NCBI GenBank assembly: GCA_007694005.1
Contig: RECN01000086.1
Location: forward strand, 1 to 42,094
DNA length: 42,094 nucleotides
Direction of reading: 5' to 3'
DNA from: Spirochaetaceae bacterium
GTDB lineage: Bacteria; Spirochaetota; Spirochaetia; DSM-27196; SKKC01
This document shows positions 32,692 to 41,200 of the stretch, in pieces (the first letter of the stretch is position 1; each line of letters begins with the position of its first letter). Below the pieces are notes generated by a model, which worked only from the letters and a program-made list of their open reading frames with translations, was not told where the DNA came from and made no database searches. The translations under genes and the position numbers were made by a program.

Positions 32692-32994
32692 ATGGCAAAG
32701 TGGCATAAAGTCGTCGCCGAGGATGGCTTTAAATCGACATACTGCTTTTTCCATCGTCGGAAACAGTTCGCGATATTCCGTCTCGAAGACGGGATATACG
32801 CGACCGACAACTCCTGTTCGCACGAATATTCCCCGCTCTGTGAGGGTATGATCGTCGAAGGGGACGTGTATTGTCCGAAACACGGTTCCCGGTTCGATAT
32901 CCGGACAGGGGCTGTGAAGGACTTTCCAGCAACCCGCCCGGTAAAGACCTACGAAACGAAGGTCGAAGACGGATTCGTCTGGATCAAGGCCTGA
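32692..32994 (+). CDS. Rieske-type [2Fe-2S] ferredoxin-like protein
   Basis: This 100-aa single-domain Rieske protein has C42 and H44 in SCSHEYSPLC and C61 and H64 in YCPKHGSRFD, the CXH and CXXH cluster ligands, followed by TGAVKDFPATRPVKTYE. It resembles NirD and dioxygenase ferredoxins. As last gene of the suf operon, 11 nt after sufD, it may carry electrons for cluster assembly. That role is inferred from position. There is no membrane anchor. Confidence 0.92.
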   Translation: MAKWHKVVAEDGFKSTYCFFHRRKQFAIFRLEDGIYATDNSCSHEYSPLCEGMIVEGDVYCPKHGSRFDIRTGAVKDFPATRPVKTYETKVEDGFVWIKA

Positions 32995-33006
32995 GACAAG
33001 AGGACA

Positions 33007-33897
33007 CTATTCCGGTTTTATTGCAACCATGCCGATCCATTTACTCCCGGAGTACCAGGGAGTGCCGCTGAGGTCGGCATGGTGCAGGATGCCGGTGTAA
33101 CCGATGTTCTTGAGACGCTCGTAGAGTTCGACTGTGTCGTAGTATCGGTGCCAGACCAGATATCGTCGCGCTCTGCCGCTCAGCGAGATAGTCGTGTACG
33201 CGTTCGCAAACGCCCGGTGTGTTTCGAACACGTAGCTTCGCTCAAGAAGCATATGCGGGCTTCGCATCCAGAATCCGTTCGCTGGAATATAGTGCCAGTC
33301 GGTATCAAGCTTTTCGTCCTCAGCGTACGCTTCGGTAAATGCATCGAAAATGAGAATTCCACCAGGAAGCAGACTGCGGTAAATCCGTGTCAGAAGGTTG
33401 GACTGTGTCTCATCGGACATCGTGCCCATCCCTCCGTAGATACACAGAACCAGCGAATACGTCGTCTCGGGCAGGCTTACCGTCGTGTAATCCACGCATC
33501 TGTAGACTGCCTGATCTGGCGAATCGACTGAATGTCGACGGGCGTATCGTATGGAAGCAGGGGAGACGTCGAGACCCGTAACGTGGTAGCCGTCCGCCTG
33601 CAGTTCTCGTGCATACAGGCCTGGGCCACAGCCGAGGTCAAGGACTCGATGGCGGTCCTGAACGGAAGACTCGCGGATGCGCTGCCTCTGACGGAAGGTC
33701 CGGTCTATCCACCGGCATTGTTTTTGTATCTCGGGAAGTTTTCGGCTCGCCGCATCTGTTTCGTCGTCGAGGTGGGCATGGAGAACATGACGCGAAACAT
33801 AGCGATTGGCCCAGAACAGTTTGTGTTCCTGTTCGAACGGGTCAGGGGTACGTGCGATCTCTCTGAAAGCTGACAGTCTTCGCAAAAGGGGTTTCAT
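33007..33897 (-). CDS. Class I SAM-dependent methyltransferase, substrate unknown
   Basis: This 296-aa protein has the SAM-binding motif RVLDLGCGPGLYAREL near residue 82, an acidic GLDVSPASIRYAR strand after it, and LCIYGGMGTMS and LLPGGILIFDAF later, as in small-molecule methyltransferases. An N-terminal helical part (FREIARTPDPFEQEHKLFWANRYV) probably forms the lid. ATG 33897 excludes a longer reading that would overlap the divergent sua5 start. It is convergent with the Rieske gene. Confidence 0.85.
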   Translation of the reverse strand: MKPLLRRLSAFREIARTPDPFEQEHKLFWANRYVSRHVLHAHLDDETDAASRKLPEIQKQCRWIDRTFRQRQRIRESSVQDRHRVLDLGCGPGLYARELQADGYHVTGLDVSPASIRYARRHSVDSPDQAVYRCVDYTTVSLPETTYSLVLCIYGGMGTMSDETQSNLLTRIYRSLLPGGILIFDAFTEAYAEDEKLDTDWHYIPANGFWMRSPHMLLERSYVFETHRAFANAYTTISLSGRARRYLVWHRYYDTVELYERLKNIGYTGILHHADLSGTPWYSGSKWIGMVAIKPE

Positions 33898-33946
33898 GAG
33901 CGCTTGACTCTTGCAGCATTGTTCCCAAAAATCAAGGCCCAACGAT

Positions 33947-34957
33947 ATGCAGACCCATTTACTTACCGCAGATGATATAGATCGTGTTGTCGTGCTCCTG
34001 AGAAACGGTGAACTCGTCATTGTGCCGACGGAAACCGTCTACGGTCTCGGTGTCCGGTGCGACCGGGAAGAGGCCGTTGAGCGCATTTTTCAAGCGAAGG
34101 GGCGCCCACAGGACAATCCGCTTATAGTCCACGTTTCTTCTATCGAAATGGCGGATCGATACGCATTCGTAGACAGAATCGCTGAAAAACTCTTTACCCG
34201 CTTTGCACCGGGTCCGCTGACGCTCGTTCTGCCGGCTCGCGACACGGTCGCGGCAAACGTCCGTGCGGGCTTGCCAACGGTTGCGATACGGATACCCGGA
34301 CACCCCGTCACACGACGCATCATAGAACTCTCGGATGTCGGTATCGCTGCACCAAGCGCTAATAAAAGCGGCCGTCCGAGTCCTACGACTGCGTTTTCGG
34401 CCCTGTCGGAGATGAACGGCAGGGTACGTGCCGTTCTTGACGGAGGTCCGTGCCAGCTCGGAATTGAGTCGACGGTAGTGGTCGTCGAGCAGGGGATGCC
34501 CAGGATTCTTCGACCTGGTCGCATCACCATAGAGGAGATCTGCGAATGCCTTTCGTGTCCGAATCCCCTGCATCAATCGCAGAGTGCCGTAGAGACGGCG
34601 GTTTCTGTCAACGAAGCCGCTGTATCGCCGGGTACGCGGCATATGCACTACAAACCGGATGCTGAGGTGATCGCAATTGATTCGGTATCGTCGCTCGGGT
34701 CAATTGGCATCGATTCCGAACGGGACTGTATGTTCTGCATGGAAGGAAAATTCGCCGCAGAGTTTCTGCGTTGCGGTGGTGCCGAGGCGGGATTGCGCTA
34801 TGCGACGGACGTGCAGGCCTACGAGTACAATCTGTACGAGTGGCTTTTTCAGGCAGAACGGTCGGGGTATACGCGAATCTTTGTAGAATTACCGCCCGAG
34901 AGCCCGGCGACTCAGGGGCTTCGGGACCGCATTTTCAGGGCCTCGGGAAGCGTTTAA
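33947..34957 (+). CDS. Threonylcarbamoyl-AMP synthase (Sua5/YwlC type)
   Basis: This 336-aa two-domain enzyme makes threonylcarbamoyl-adenylate, the donor for t6A at tRNA position 37. The YrdC domain shows IVPTETVYGLGV near residue 24, KGRPQDNPLIVHV near 52, PGPLTLVL and APSANKSGRPSPTTA near 137. The C-terminal Sua5 domain begins after RPGRITIEEI with VSPGTRHMHYKPDAEV. t6A is the substrate of MtaB, encoded about 3 kb away. ATG 33947 starts at the conserved helix. The stop overlaps the end of the small minus-strand gene by 4 nt. Confidence 0.93.
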   Translation: MQTHLLTADDIDRVVVLLRNGELVIVPTETVYGLGVRCDREEAVERIFQAKGRPQDNPLIVHVSSIEMADRYAFVDRIAEKLFTRFAPGPLTLVLPARDTVAANVRAGLPTVAIRIPGHPVTRRIIELSDVGIAAPSANKSGRPSPTTAFSALSEMNGRVRAVLDGGPCQLGIESTVVVVEQGMPRILRPGRITIEEICECLSCPNPLHQSQSAVETAVSVNEAAVSPGTRHMHYKPDAEVIAIDSVSSLGSIGIDSERDCMFCMEGKFAAEFLRCGGAEAGLRYATDVQAYEYNLYEWLFQAERSGYTRIFVELPPESPATQGLRDRIFRASGSV

Positions 34958-35184
34958 GCCGTTCCCGAGTCCTTTCCCTTGAGGAGTCGGTCTATGAGAA
35001 CAAATGCTATCGACGCACGTTCGTTTCGCGAGTATTCGGTCTCGAGGCGGGATACCATGTCACGGACCCTGTCGCCCTCCGGACTTTCGGTCTCCCAGAG
35101 ACTGTAGGCCTTTATGAGTTGCGACTCATTTATACAGAAAACACTTTCTCCGCCGGTGAGCTGAGTTTTTAGTTGCTTTGCCAT
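34954..35184 (-). CDS. Small uncharacterised protein, 76 aa
   Basis: I do not recognise it. Starting MAKQLKTQLTGGESVFCINESQLIKAY cut to its own frame, it is charged and helical in its second half (RVRDMVSRLETEYSRNER, SIAFVLIDRLLKG). It begins 16 nt after the end of the A-type Fe-S carrier gene on the same strand, so it may be co-transcribed with it. The short length keeps confidence low. Confidence 0.45.
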   Translation of the reverse strand: MAKQLKTQLTGGESVFCINESQLIKAYSLWETESPEGDRVRDMVSRLETEYSRNERASIAFVLIDRLLKGKDSGTA

Positions 35185-35200
35185 GAACGTGATCGCGAGA

Positions 35201-35542
35201 TCAGCCGCAGCTGTCGCAGGAAAAGCTCGAACCACAGCCGCAGGACTGAACGGCATTAGGGTTGATGAAGCGAAACCCGCTTTGTACAAGGTCATCGGTA
35301 TAATCGATGGTCAGACCGTCAAAATACTGAACACTCTCCGGATCTGAAACAACACGGATCTGTTCATTTTCGAAAATGACCTGATCCCCTTCGCCCATCT
35401 CCTCATCGATAGCAGCGCCGTAACTCATTCCTGAACAGCCGCCCGGCTCTACCCAGAGGCGAAGAAACTGCTCATGATTCACTTCGAGTCCAATGAGCTC
35501 CTTCTGAGCTTTTTCTGTTACGGTTATCTGTGTTGTTGTCAT
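35201..35542 (-). CDS. A-type Fe-S carrier (IscA/ErpA/SufA family)
   Basis: This 113-aa carrier receives clusters and passes them to apo-proteins. Its ligands are C36 in EPGGCSGMSYG and the C101-G-C103 pair in SCGCGSSF. The tail has two extra cysteines (SCDSCG, C109 and C112), beyond the usual C-terminus. AAGGAA precedes the ATG and a promoter with a perfect TTGACA lies upstream. Likely clients lie next door: MiaB, MtaB, LipA and the SPL-like protein. Confidence 0.94.
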   Translation of the reverse strand: MTTTQITVTEKAQKELIGLEVNHEQFLRLWVEPGGCSGMSYGAAIDEEMGEGDQVIFENEQIRVVSDPESVQYFDGLTIDYTDDLVQSGFRFINPNAVQSCGCGSSFSCDSCG

Positions 35543-35583
35543 TGCATGTTTCCTTCTTATCGGTTCGTTATCCGTACACCGAG

Positions 35584-35611
35584 CGTATCCCTTGCCTCAA
35601 TAAATTGTCAA
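35584..35611 (-). promoter_or_regulatory. Promoter of the A-type carrier gene
   Basis: On the minus strand: TTGACA (35611-35606), a 16-nt spacer, GATACG (35589-35584). The start codon is about 40 nt downstream. Confidence 0.5.
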
Positions 35612-35633
35612 CGGTTGCCGGGCCCGTGGCTCT

Positions 35634-36677
35634 TTATCCGTGGACAAAATGTATCTTTTCGGTGGCTATGTGGTTCAAGAGTTCCTGCTCAAGCACACGC
35701 TTCATTTCTTCTCTCGCGTCTGCTGGATAGGTCGACACCTTCCCGTACGTGCCGCTCTCCTCGGTTACGAACGGAAAATACAGGATGTCTGAATCCTGTC
35801 GCATAAGTTGTATTCGTTTCAGGAAATCCGGGGCGAGGCGCACGACGCCAAAGCTGATCTCTTCGATGCCGTCGGACGGAAGTCTTCTAAAGATCTCTCG
35901 AACGAACTCGGTGTACTGCCGTTTCCAGTCGGCAGTTCTGACGATGGGGTCTATGCATAAACGCACGCGCCAGCCTGCACGAATCGCCTCTCGCGCAGCA
36001 AGCAGCCGTCCCTGAAGCGGAGCACAACCACGCTCATACCTGCGGGCAATGTGATCGGGTGATAGACTGAAGCTGAGGACCGTATTCAGGGGTTTCCCGA
36101 GATGCCTGATGACTCTGAACAGGTCGCTCTTCGTCCTGATTTCTATCGTAAGATTATCATTCGTCTCCGCGAAGCTGATCCAGCGTTCGCATATCGGCAG
36201 AAGCGGTTCGAGGGCCAGGAGGTCGGTCAGATAGCTGATACTCAGGAATATGGGCTCGACTGAAGCTTTTCGGGACGCCGCAGCCATGAAGTCCTCGGTG
36301 TTCACGTATACGACAAGATTACCCGAGTTATGCATGCCCTGAAGAAAGCAGTAATCGCAGTTATACACGCAGTTCCGGACAGGAGCATTGTAGTACAGGG
36401 GAAGATTCGCCCCCCAGCTTGCTACGCGTGACTTACCGTCGTACAGCAGGTTCTCTTTCTCAACCGCGAGTATCAGTGCGGGTGCGTGTTTCTGAGTCTG
36501 AAAATGCTGTCCGGGTCGGTTGAATATGTCCTTGTAGTGTCCGATTACCTGCACCGGAGCGTCGGGGAGACGCTCCATTATGCGTTCCGTGTCGGGATAC
36601 TCAAGCGCGTCCCGTTCCACGTATACACGTCCGACCGCGGGCAATACCGAACGGGTCTCTGTTTCAGTATGTGGCAA
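35634..36677 (-). CDS. Spore-photoproduct-lyase-like radical SAM protein
   Basis: This 347-aa protein has radical-SAM cysteines C103, C107 and C110 (NCVYNCDYCFLQ). The following segment (LVVYVNTEDFM) and overall layout match the SPL family, which repairs UV spore photoproduct in endospore formers. The region where Bacillus SPL has its catalytic cysteine (Cys141) reads PIFLSISYLTD, without cysteine, so classical repair chemistry is doubtful. It is the last gene of the fpr-miaB-mtaB-unknown run and overlaps the previous gene by 14 nt. The alignment is from memory. Confidence 0.8.
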   Translation of the reverse strand: MPHTETETRSVLPAVGRVYVERDALEYPDTERIMERLPDAPVQVIGHYKDIFNRPGQHFQTQKHAPALILAVEKENLLYDGKSRVASWGANLPLYYNAPVRNCVYNCDYCFLQGMHNSGNLVVYVNTEDFMAAASRKASVEPIFLSISYLTDLLALEPLLPICERWISFAETNDNLTIEIRTKSDLFRVIRHLGKPLNTVLSFSLSPDHIARRYERGCAPLQGRLLAAREAIRAGWRVRLCIDPIVRTADWKRQYTEFVREIFRRLPSDGIEEISFGVVRLAPDFLKRIQLMRQDSDILYFPFVTEESGTYGKVSTYPADAREEMKRVLEQELLNHIATEKIHFVHG

Positions 36678-37470
36678 GATCAGCCTCCAGAACCCGAAGG
36701 ATTGTGGCTACCACGCTCCGGGGGTCTCCTGACGTCGGCGATCGCGTGGCGGTGCGAATCTCCATGAGACTGTTCACCGGGACCGAACCTGTCCGTATAC
36801 GGCGGGCGAGCGCCGCTTTCTGCACTGAGCGTTCGTCGTTACGGTGCAGACGGGCAGCCCGACAGACGGTCATAACAGCCGTATACTCATCCGGTGTCAG
36901 CGAAACTTCCGGTGAGCATGTCGCGGAAAGACGGTCAAGGTAGTTCCTGTAGAGTGCGAATGCGTTTGTTGCCTCGCGCCGAAAGCGTGTGTAAGCGGTG
37001 GACTGCTTAGAGCCGGTACACGGAGGAACGGCGAGAATCGAGACTCCATGCGGTGGCACATAGGCCTGTACGGTCTGTACGAACGTTTCGGCGAGTCGGT
37101 TGTTTACCTGCCGTTCGGGAAGGGAATGAGCGAGCAGAACGTCCGGATAGTATGGACTGCGGTGACCATCCCGGTTGACTGCGTTCACAATCGCGATCGT
37201 TTCGGTATCAGGGACTTCGACAACCAGGACAGCCTGTCTGTGGCAGGTTCGTACGACATCGTCGGTGCGGTACAAAGCACCCATGGTAAAGGCGGTGCGT
37301 ATCATGAGCTCGTCCGGGTCCGGAACAATCATGATCTGATCCCCGGCCGTATACTGTTGCAGGCCTTCATGGCTGTCGGCGAGTTTGAGTCCAAAAGCTC
37401 GAGCGGTAATGCGGTTGTACGCGTGTGCTGTCTGGACAATGAGCCGCTGCGTCGACGCGGACACAGTCAA
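36664..37470 (-). CDS. Uncharacterised protein, 268 aa, coupled to the SPL-like gene
   Basis: I do not recognise this family. It is soluble, mixed alpha/beta, with four scattered cysteines (RTCHRQ, PPCTGSK, ATCSPE, TVCRAA). The central part (NAVNRDGHRSPYYPD, HSLPERQVNNRLAETFVQTVQAYVPP) looks well structured. Its start overlaps the mtaB stop by 4 nt and its end overlaps the SPL-like start by 14 nt, so all three are probably translated together. A partner role for the SPL-like protein is the simplest guess. Confidence 0.75.
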   Translation of the reverse strand: MTVSASTQRLIVQTAHAYNRITARAFGLKLADSHEGLQQYTAGDQIMIVPDPDELMIRTAFTMGALYRTDDVVRTCHRQAVLVVEVPDTETIAIVNAVNRDGHRSPYYPDVLLAHSLPERQVNNRLAETFVQTVQAYVPPHGVSILAVPPCTGSKQSTAYTRFRREATNAFALYRNYLDRLSATCSPEVSLTPDEYTAVMTVCRAARLHRNDERSVQKAALARRIRTGSVPVNSLMEIRTATRSPTSGDPRSVVATILRVLEADLATY

Positions 37471-38879
37471 CCAGCCTGACGTACGACGTCCGTGAGGTGC
37501 GCCGGCGCTCGGAGATCACTCTCGAGATCGGGACTTGATGGCGTCGGCAGATGCTCGATCCGGACGGACAGGAACTGATTATGAAGCTCCGCTGATCGCA
37601 TCTCGACCGGGATCGGCACCGCGACGGGTACGTAGTGTTCGGTATACCCGTAGGCGATACCATCCTGCACCCGTTCTACAAGCAGTCGCTGTGTTGTCCC
37701 TTCCATCTGCCTTCGGTACTGAAGCTTACCGGTATAACTCAACTCCCTGATCGCGGTGGCACGACGTTTTTTTTCCTTCTCGGAGACCTGATCCGGCATA
37801 CGTTCCGCCCGTGTTCCCTGACGACGCGAATAGGGGAATGTATGGACATGACTGAACCCGATCGAGCGAATCATATTGCAGCTCGCCTGAAAGTCCTCTT
37901 CGGTTTCGCCCGGAAAGCCCACGATGCAGTCCGTAGTCAGATTGAAGTCCGGGTATTTTGCACGCAGGGTTTCGGCAATACCCCGGTACTCGGAGGCAGT
38001 ATACTGCCTGCGCATCTGTAGCAGAATGCGCTCACTCCCGCTCTGCAGACAGAGGTGCAGATGTGGAGCCATTTTCGGGTGCTCGAAAAGATCGAGGAAG
38101 TGCCCTGTAATACGGTCGGGTTCAAGGCTCGAAATGCGAAGTCGGAAATCGCCGTCGACGTCCAGCATCTGTTCGACGAGATTGCTGAAACCGGTGTCCG
38201 CGTCGGCATACCGGCTGATGTTTACTCCGGTGAGCACGATTTCGCGATAGCCCTTTTCTACGAGTAAACGGAGTTCGTCGAGTATTGCCTTCTGCGGACG
38301 ACTTACCGCTCGACCGCGAACGCTCGGTATAATGCAGAAGCTGCAGAAGTTATCGCAGCCGTCCTGTACTTTAATCATCGCCCTGGTATGAAACAGTTGC
38401 GACTGCATACCGTAGTTGAAAACACCTCTCGGGAGTTCTTCCGGTCCGAGCATTTCCCCGTTCATTCTGGCGTCTACGAGCTCGAAGATTGACTGTTTTG
38501 CGTCGTTGGGAACGGCGATGACGCGCGTGTCCTTGCTGATCGTGTCCCATGCACTCTCGACGTAACATCCCGTAACGACGACCATGGCCTCCGCTGAGGG
38601 GAAACCCTGTGTCAGCCCGGGCATTTGTTCTATCGCTGGTGTTTCGCTCGCAATGACGGGCAGCACACGGTCTTTCAGGCGTACAGCCCGGTGTATGGCG
38701 TTGCGGCTTTTCCGGTCGCCCTTGTTGGTTACCGTACAGGTATTGATAACGTAACAGTCTGCAGGATCGGTCGGAGCGACGATACGATATCCATTATCCC
38801 GAAAGCGGGCTGCAAGTGCGTCGGTCTCATACTGATTAAGTTTGCAACCGAGTGTCTGAAAGGCTATCGATCTCTGCAT
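37467..38879 (-). CDS. mtaB: tRNA t6A37 methylthiotransferase MtaB
   Basis: This 470-aa radical-SAM enzyme converts t6A37 to ms2t6A37. The N-terminal UPF0004 domain starts FQTLGCKLNQYETD (GCKLNQ is the MtaB form), the radical-SAM motif is DGCDNFCSFCIIPSVRGR near residue 148, and a C-terminal TRAM domain follows RLLVERVQDG. I prefer ATG 38879, which has GAAGGGG well placed; an ATG at 38900 overlapping the miaB stop would add seven residues. It sits between miaB and the unknown gene. Confidence 0.95.
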   Translation of the reverse strand: MQRSIAFQTLGCKLNQYETDALAARFRDNGYRIVAPTDPADCYVINTCTVTNKGDRKSRNAIHRAVRLKDRVLPVIASETPAIEQMPGLTQGFPSAEAMVVVTGCYVESAWDTISKDTRVIAVPNDAKQSIFELVDARMNGEMLGPEELPRGVFNYGMQSQLFHTRAMIKVQDGCDNFCSFCIIPSVRGRAVSRPQKAILDELRLLVEKGYREIVLTGVNISRYADADTGFSNLVEQMLDVDGDFRLRISSLEPDRITGHFLDLFEHPKMAPHLHLCLQSGSERILLQMRRQYTASEYRGIAETLRAKYPDFNLTTDCIVGFPGETEEDFQASCNMIRSIGFSHVHTFPYSRRQGTRAERMPDQVSEKEKKRRATAIRELSYTGKLQYRRQMEGTTQRLLVERVQDGIAYGYTEHYVPVAVPIPVEMRSAELHNQFLSVRIEHLPTPSSPDLESDLRAPAHLTDVVRQAG

Positions 38880-38899
38880 GCGGTTTACCCCTTCGGTCA

Positions 38900-40420
38900 T
38901 CAGGACGCCAGGTTCACGACACGTTCGGGAGATACGATGCTTCCCTCAAGACTCAGTTCGCGGCAGCTGGTGATCTCCAGATGCACGAATGATCCGATGA
39001 GGCTTTCGTCGTCCGAGGAAAAACGAACGGTCAGTTTTCCTTCGGTCCGGGCCGAGAGATAACCTGCTTTCCTGTCCTTTCCATCGACGAGCACACGGAC
39101 AACCGTCCCGATGAGGCTCTTGTTGTACGCGTAGCTGCTCTTTTTCAACTCTTCCTGGAGCAGATGCATGCGGCGTTTCTTCTCATCAACAGAAATATCA
39201 TCGTCCCAGCGTGCGCTTGCGGCGCCGGGACGCGGACTGTACATGGCAATGAAGGCCATGTTGTACCGAAACTCTTCCATGATCTTCCGTGTGTTCTCGA
39301 ACTGTTCCTCGGTTTCACCGGTGAATCCGACAATAATGTCGGTAAAGAGTGTCGCCTGCGGAATCGTCGAGCGGATTTTTTCTACGATTTTTCTGTACCT
39401 GGCTACCCCATGGTTACGATTCATGCGGATCAGCACTTTATCGTCACCGCTCTGAACGGGCAGGTGTATCATTTTCGCAAGAACCGGGTATGAGGCTATC
39501 GTATCTATGACCTCATCGGTCATATCTCTCGGATGCGGACTGGTAAAATACGTCCAGAAATCGGCCCCCGTTTCGCGCCCGATTTCTCCGATGCCGCGAA
39601 GAAGCTCCGCGAAAGTGATTTCTTCCCCCTTGCGGTCAAGTCCGTAGCTGTTTACGTTCTGTCCGAGCAGGGTAATGCTGCGATATCCCTTCGAGACGAG
39701 CGCGCGTACCTCAGAAAAAATGTCTTCGCTGCTGCGACTGACCTCTCGTCCTCGCGTGTAGGGTACTGCGCAGAAGGTGCAGAACTTGTCGCAGCCGTTC
39801 TGTATGGGAATGTACGCTTCAAAACTGCTCTGATAGCTCGGACCGATATGCCAGTACGAGGTATCACGATCGTCAGCTGGTCTCGGCGCCGTCAGGGCCT
39901 TTCCTTTACCCCCACGACTTCTCTTCAGGGCAGCCACTGACAGGACGGGAGCGGCCGTTGTCGCTGCATCCGATGTTCCGGTCTTCTGTGACTCCTGTTT
40001 CTGTTGTTCTCCGACCGAATGCGCAGCCACGGATGCCGGATCGTATTCGGGGTTTCGGGCGATACCCGAAACGGGGGTGACGACACCATACTGGCGAATC
40101 ATATCCGGCAGTTGGGGGAGATCGTTGATCGAGAAGAGCAGGTCGAAGCGGTCGAGAAACTTTTCCCTGTCGGCAGGAAGAATACAGCCGCTGACAAAGG
40201 TCAGAAGATTGCGTTCGTTCTTCTGACGGTTCCACTTCTCAATCTTGGAATACACTTTATCTATCGCCTTCTGTCTGACCGAACAGGCCACGATTCCCAG
40301 AAGGTCGGCGTCCTCTTCGGTTTCGCCGGCTGTATACCCGAGTGACTCTATGACGGTTCGTATACGCTCACCGTCACTCTGGTTCATCTGACATCCGAGC
40401 TGAATGAGAAAATATTTCAT
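38900..40420 (-). CDS. miaB: tRNA i6A37 methylthiotransferase MiaB, with a large linker insertion
   Basis: This 506-aa radical-SAM enzyme makes ms2i6A37. Auxiliary-cluster cysteines are C10 (GCQMNQSDGE), C46 and C79, and the radical-SAM cysteines are C210, C214 and C217 (GCDKFCTFCAVPYTRGRE). A C-terminal TRAM domain follows VRVLVDGKD. Residues about 112-190, between the UPF0004 and radical-SAM domains, are an extra low-complexity stretch rich in Ala, Ser, Gln and Lys, making the protein longer than the usual 440-470 aa. AGGAG lies 8 nt before ATG 40420. fpr ends 34 nt upstream. Confidence 0.95.
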   Translation of the reverse strand: MKYFLIQLGCQMNQSDGERIRTVIESLGYTAGETEEDADLLGIVACSVRQKAIDKVYSKIEKWNRQKNERNLLTFVSGCILPADREKFLDRFDLLFSINDLPQLPDMIRQYGVVTPVSGIARNPEYDPASVAAHSVGEQQKQESQKTGTSDAATTAAPVLSVAALKRSRGGKGKALTAPRPADDRDTSYWHIGPSYQSSFEAYIPIQNGCDKFCTFCAVPYTRGREVSRSSEDIFSEVRALVSKGYRSITLLGQNVNSYGLDRKGEEITFAELLRGIGEIGRETGADFWTYFTSPHPRDMTDEVIDTIASYPVLAKMIHLPVQSGDDKVLIRMNRNHGVARYRKIVEKIRSTIPQATLFTDIIVGFTGETEEQFENTRKIMEEFRYNMAFIAMYSPRPGAASARWDDDISVDEKKRRMHLLQEELKKSSYAYNKSLIGTVVRVLVDGKDRKAGYLSARTEGKLTVRFSSDDESLIGSFVHLEITSCRELSLEGSIVSPERVVNLAS

Positions 40421-40454
40421 GTACTTTGCTCCTGTAGCTGCGTGCGGATCAGAC

Positions 40455-41126
40455 CTAAAAATATACTTCGGCGAAGAGGTTCTCTGCCGGTACACCCTGA
40501 TCAGTAAGAATATCAAACGCCTCGTAGATCATGTCACAGTTTCCACAGAGGTAGCATTTCGTTTCCGGTTTGACCGGGTTCTGGCGGATGTATTCGGTCA
40601 CGCGTCCGTTGAAGTGAGCAGATGACTCCCTGCTTATACACGGAGTGTATCGATCCGCCGGAAAAACGTCGTTATCATAACATTCTTCGGATGTGCGCAC
40701 TCCATGGAGAAGGGTGTAACGGAGCTCAGGGTAGCTCAATGCGAAACAATGAAACGGACTGATACCTGTTCCCGTTGCCACAAACAGAAAATCCGCATTC
40801 TGCCGCGTCTCAGGGTCTATCGTAAAGAAACCGAATGGTCCGTCGAGGCGGACACTCTGCCCGGGTTTCAACCTCCGGAGAAGTTTGCTGACGTGACCGT
40901 TATCAACTTCCTTGACGATGACTTCGAGAAAGTCCTGGTCAACGCCGGAGTAGACAGAGTACTCCCTCATGTTGATATCGTCGTTTACGCCGAGACTGAT
41001 GTACTGTCCGGGACTGAAACTCATATTGTGACGGTCCATGCGTAGAACGTAGGTGCTGTCGGTGAGGTCTCGCACCGATTGCACGGTGTGCGTGGTGCTG
41101 TGGCGGGACGCTGTTGCGGTTTCCAT
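40455..41126 (-). CDS. fpr: Ferredoxin/flavodoxin-NADP+ reductase-like flavoprotein
   Basis: This 223-aa protein has FAD-binding REYSVYSG near residue 54, NAD(P)-binding [11 protein letters not shown] near 114 and the C-terminal [12 protein letters not shown] near 192. A CYLCGNC cysteine cluster at that last motif is unusual. Family members exchange electrons between NADP(H) and ferredoxin or flavodoxin. As first gene of a run with miaB, mtaB and an SPL-like gene, it may supply electrons for reducing radical-SAM clusters. No Shine-Dalgarno is seen; the promoter is 8 nt from the ATG. Confidence 0.88.
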   Translation of the reverse strand: METATASRHSTTHTVQSVRDLTDSTYVLRMDRHNMSFSPGQYISLGVNDDINMREYSVYSGVDQDFLEVIVKEVDNGHVSKLLRRLKPGQSVRLDGPFGFFTIDPETRQNADFLFVATGTGISPFHCFALSYPELRYTLLHGVRTSEECYDNDVFPADRYTPCISRESSAHFNGRVTEYIRQNPVKPETKCYLCGNCDMIYEAFDILTDQGVPAENLFAEVYF

Positions 41127-41134
41127 GAACAGTC

Positions 41135-41164
41135 AGTCTACAAAACCACTTTCGATGCGGTCAA
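41135..41164 (-). promoter_or_regulatory. fpr operon promoter
   Basis: On the minus strand: TTGACC (41164-41159), an 18-nt spacer, TAGACT (41140-41135). The -10 ends 8 nt before the fpr ATG, predicting a leaderless or near-leaderless mRNA. It shares the 87-nt gap with lipA. Confidence 0.55.
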
Positions 41165-41200
41165 TAAGCATAGAGCTGTACGATCAGGTCCGTGTCCCGA

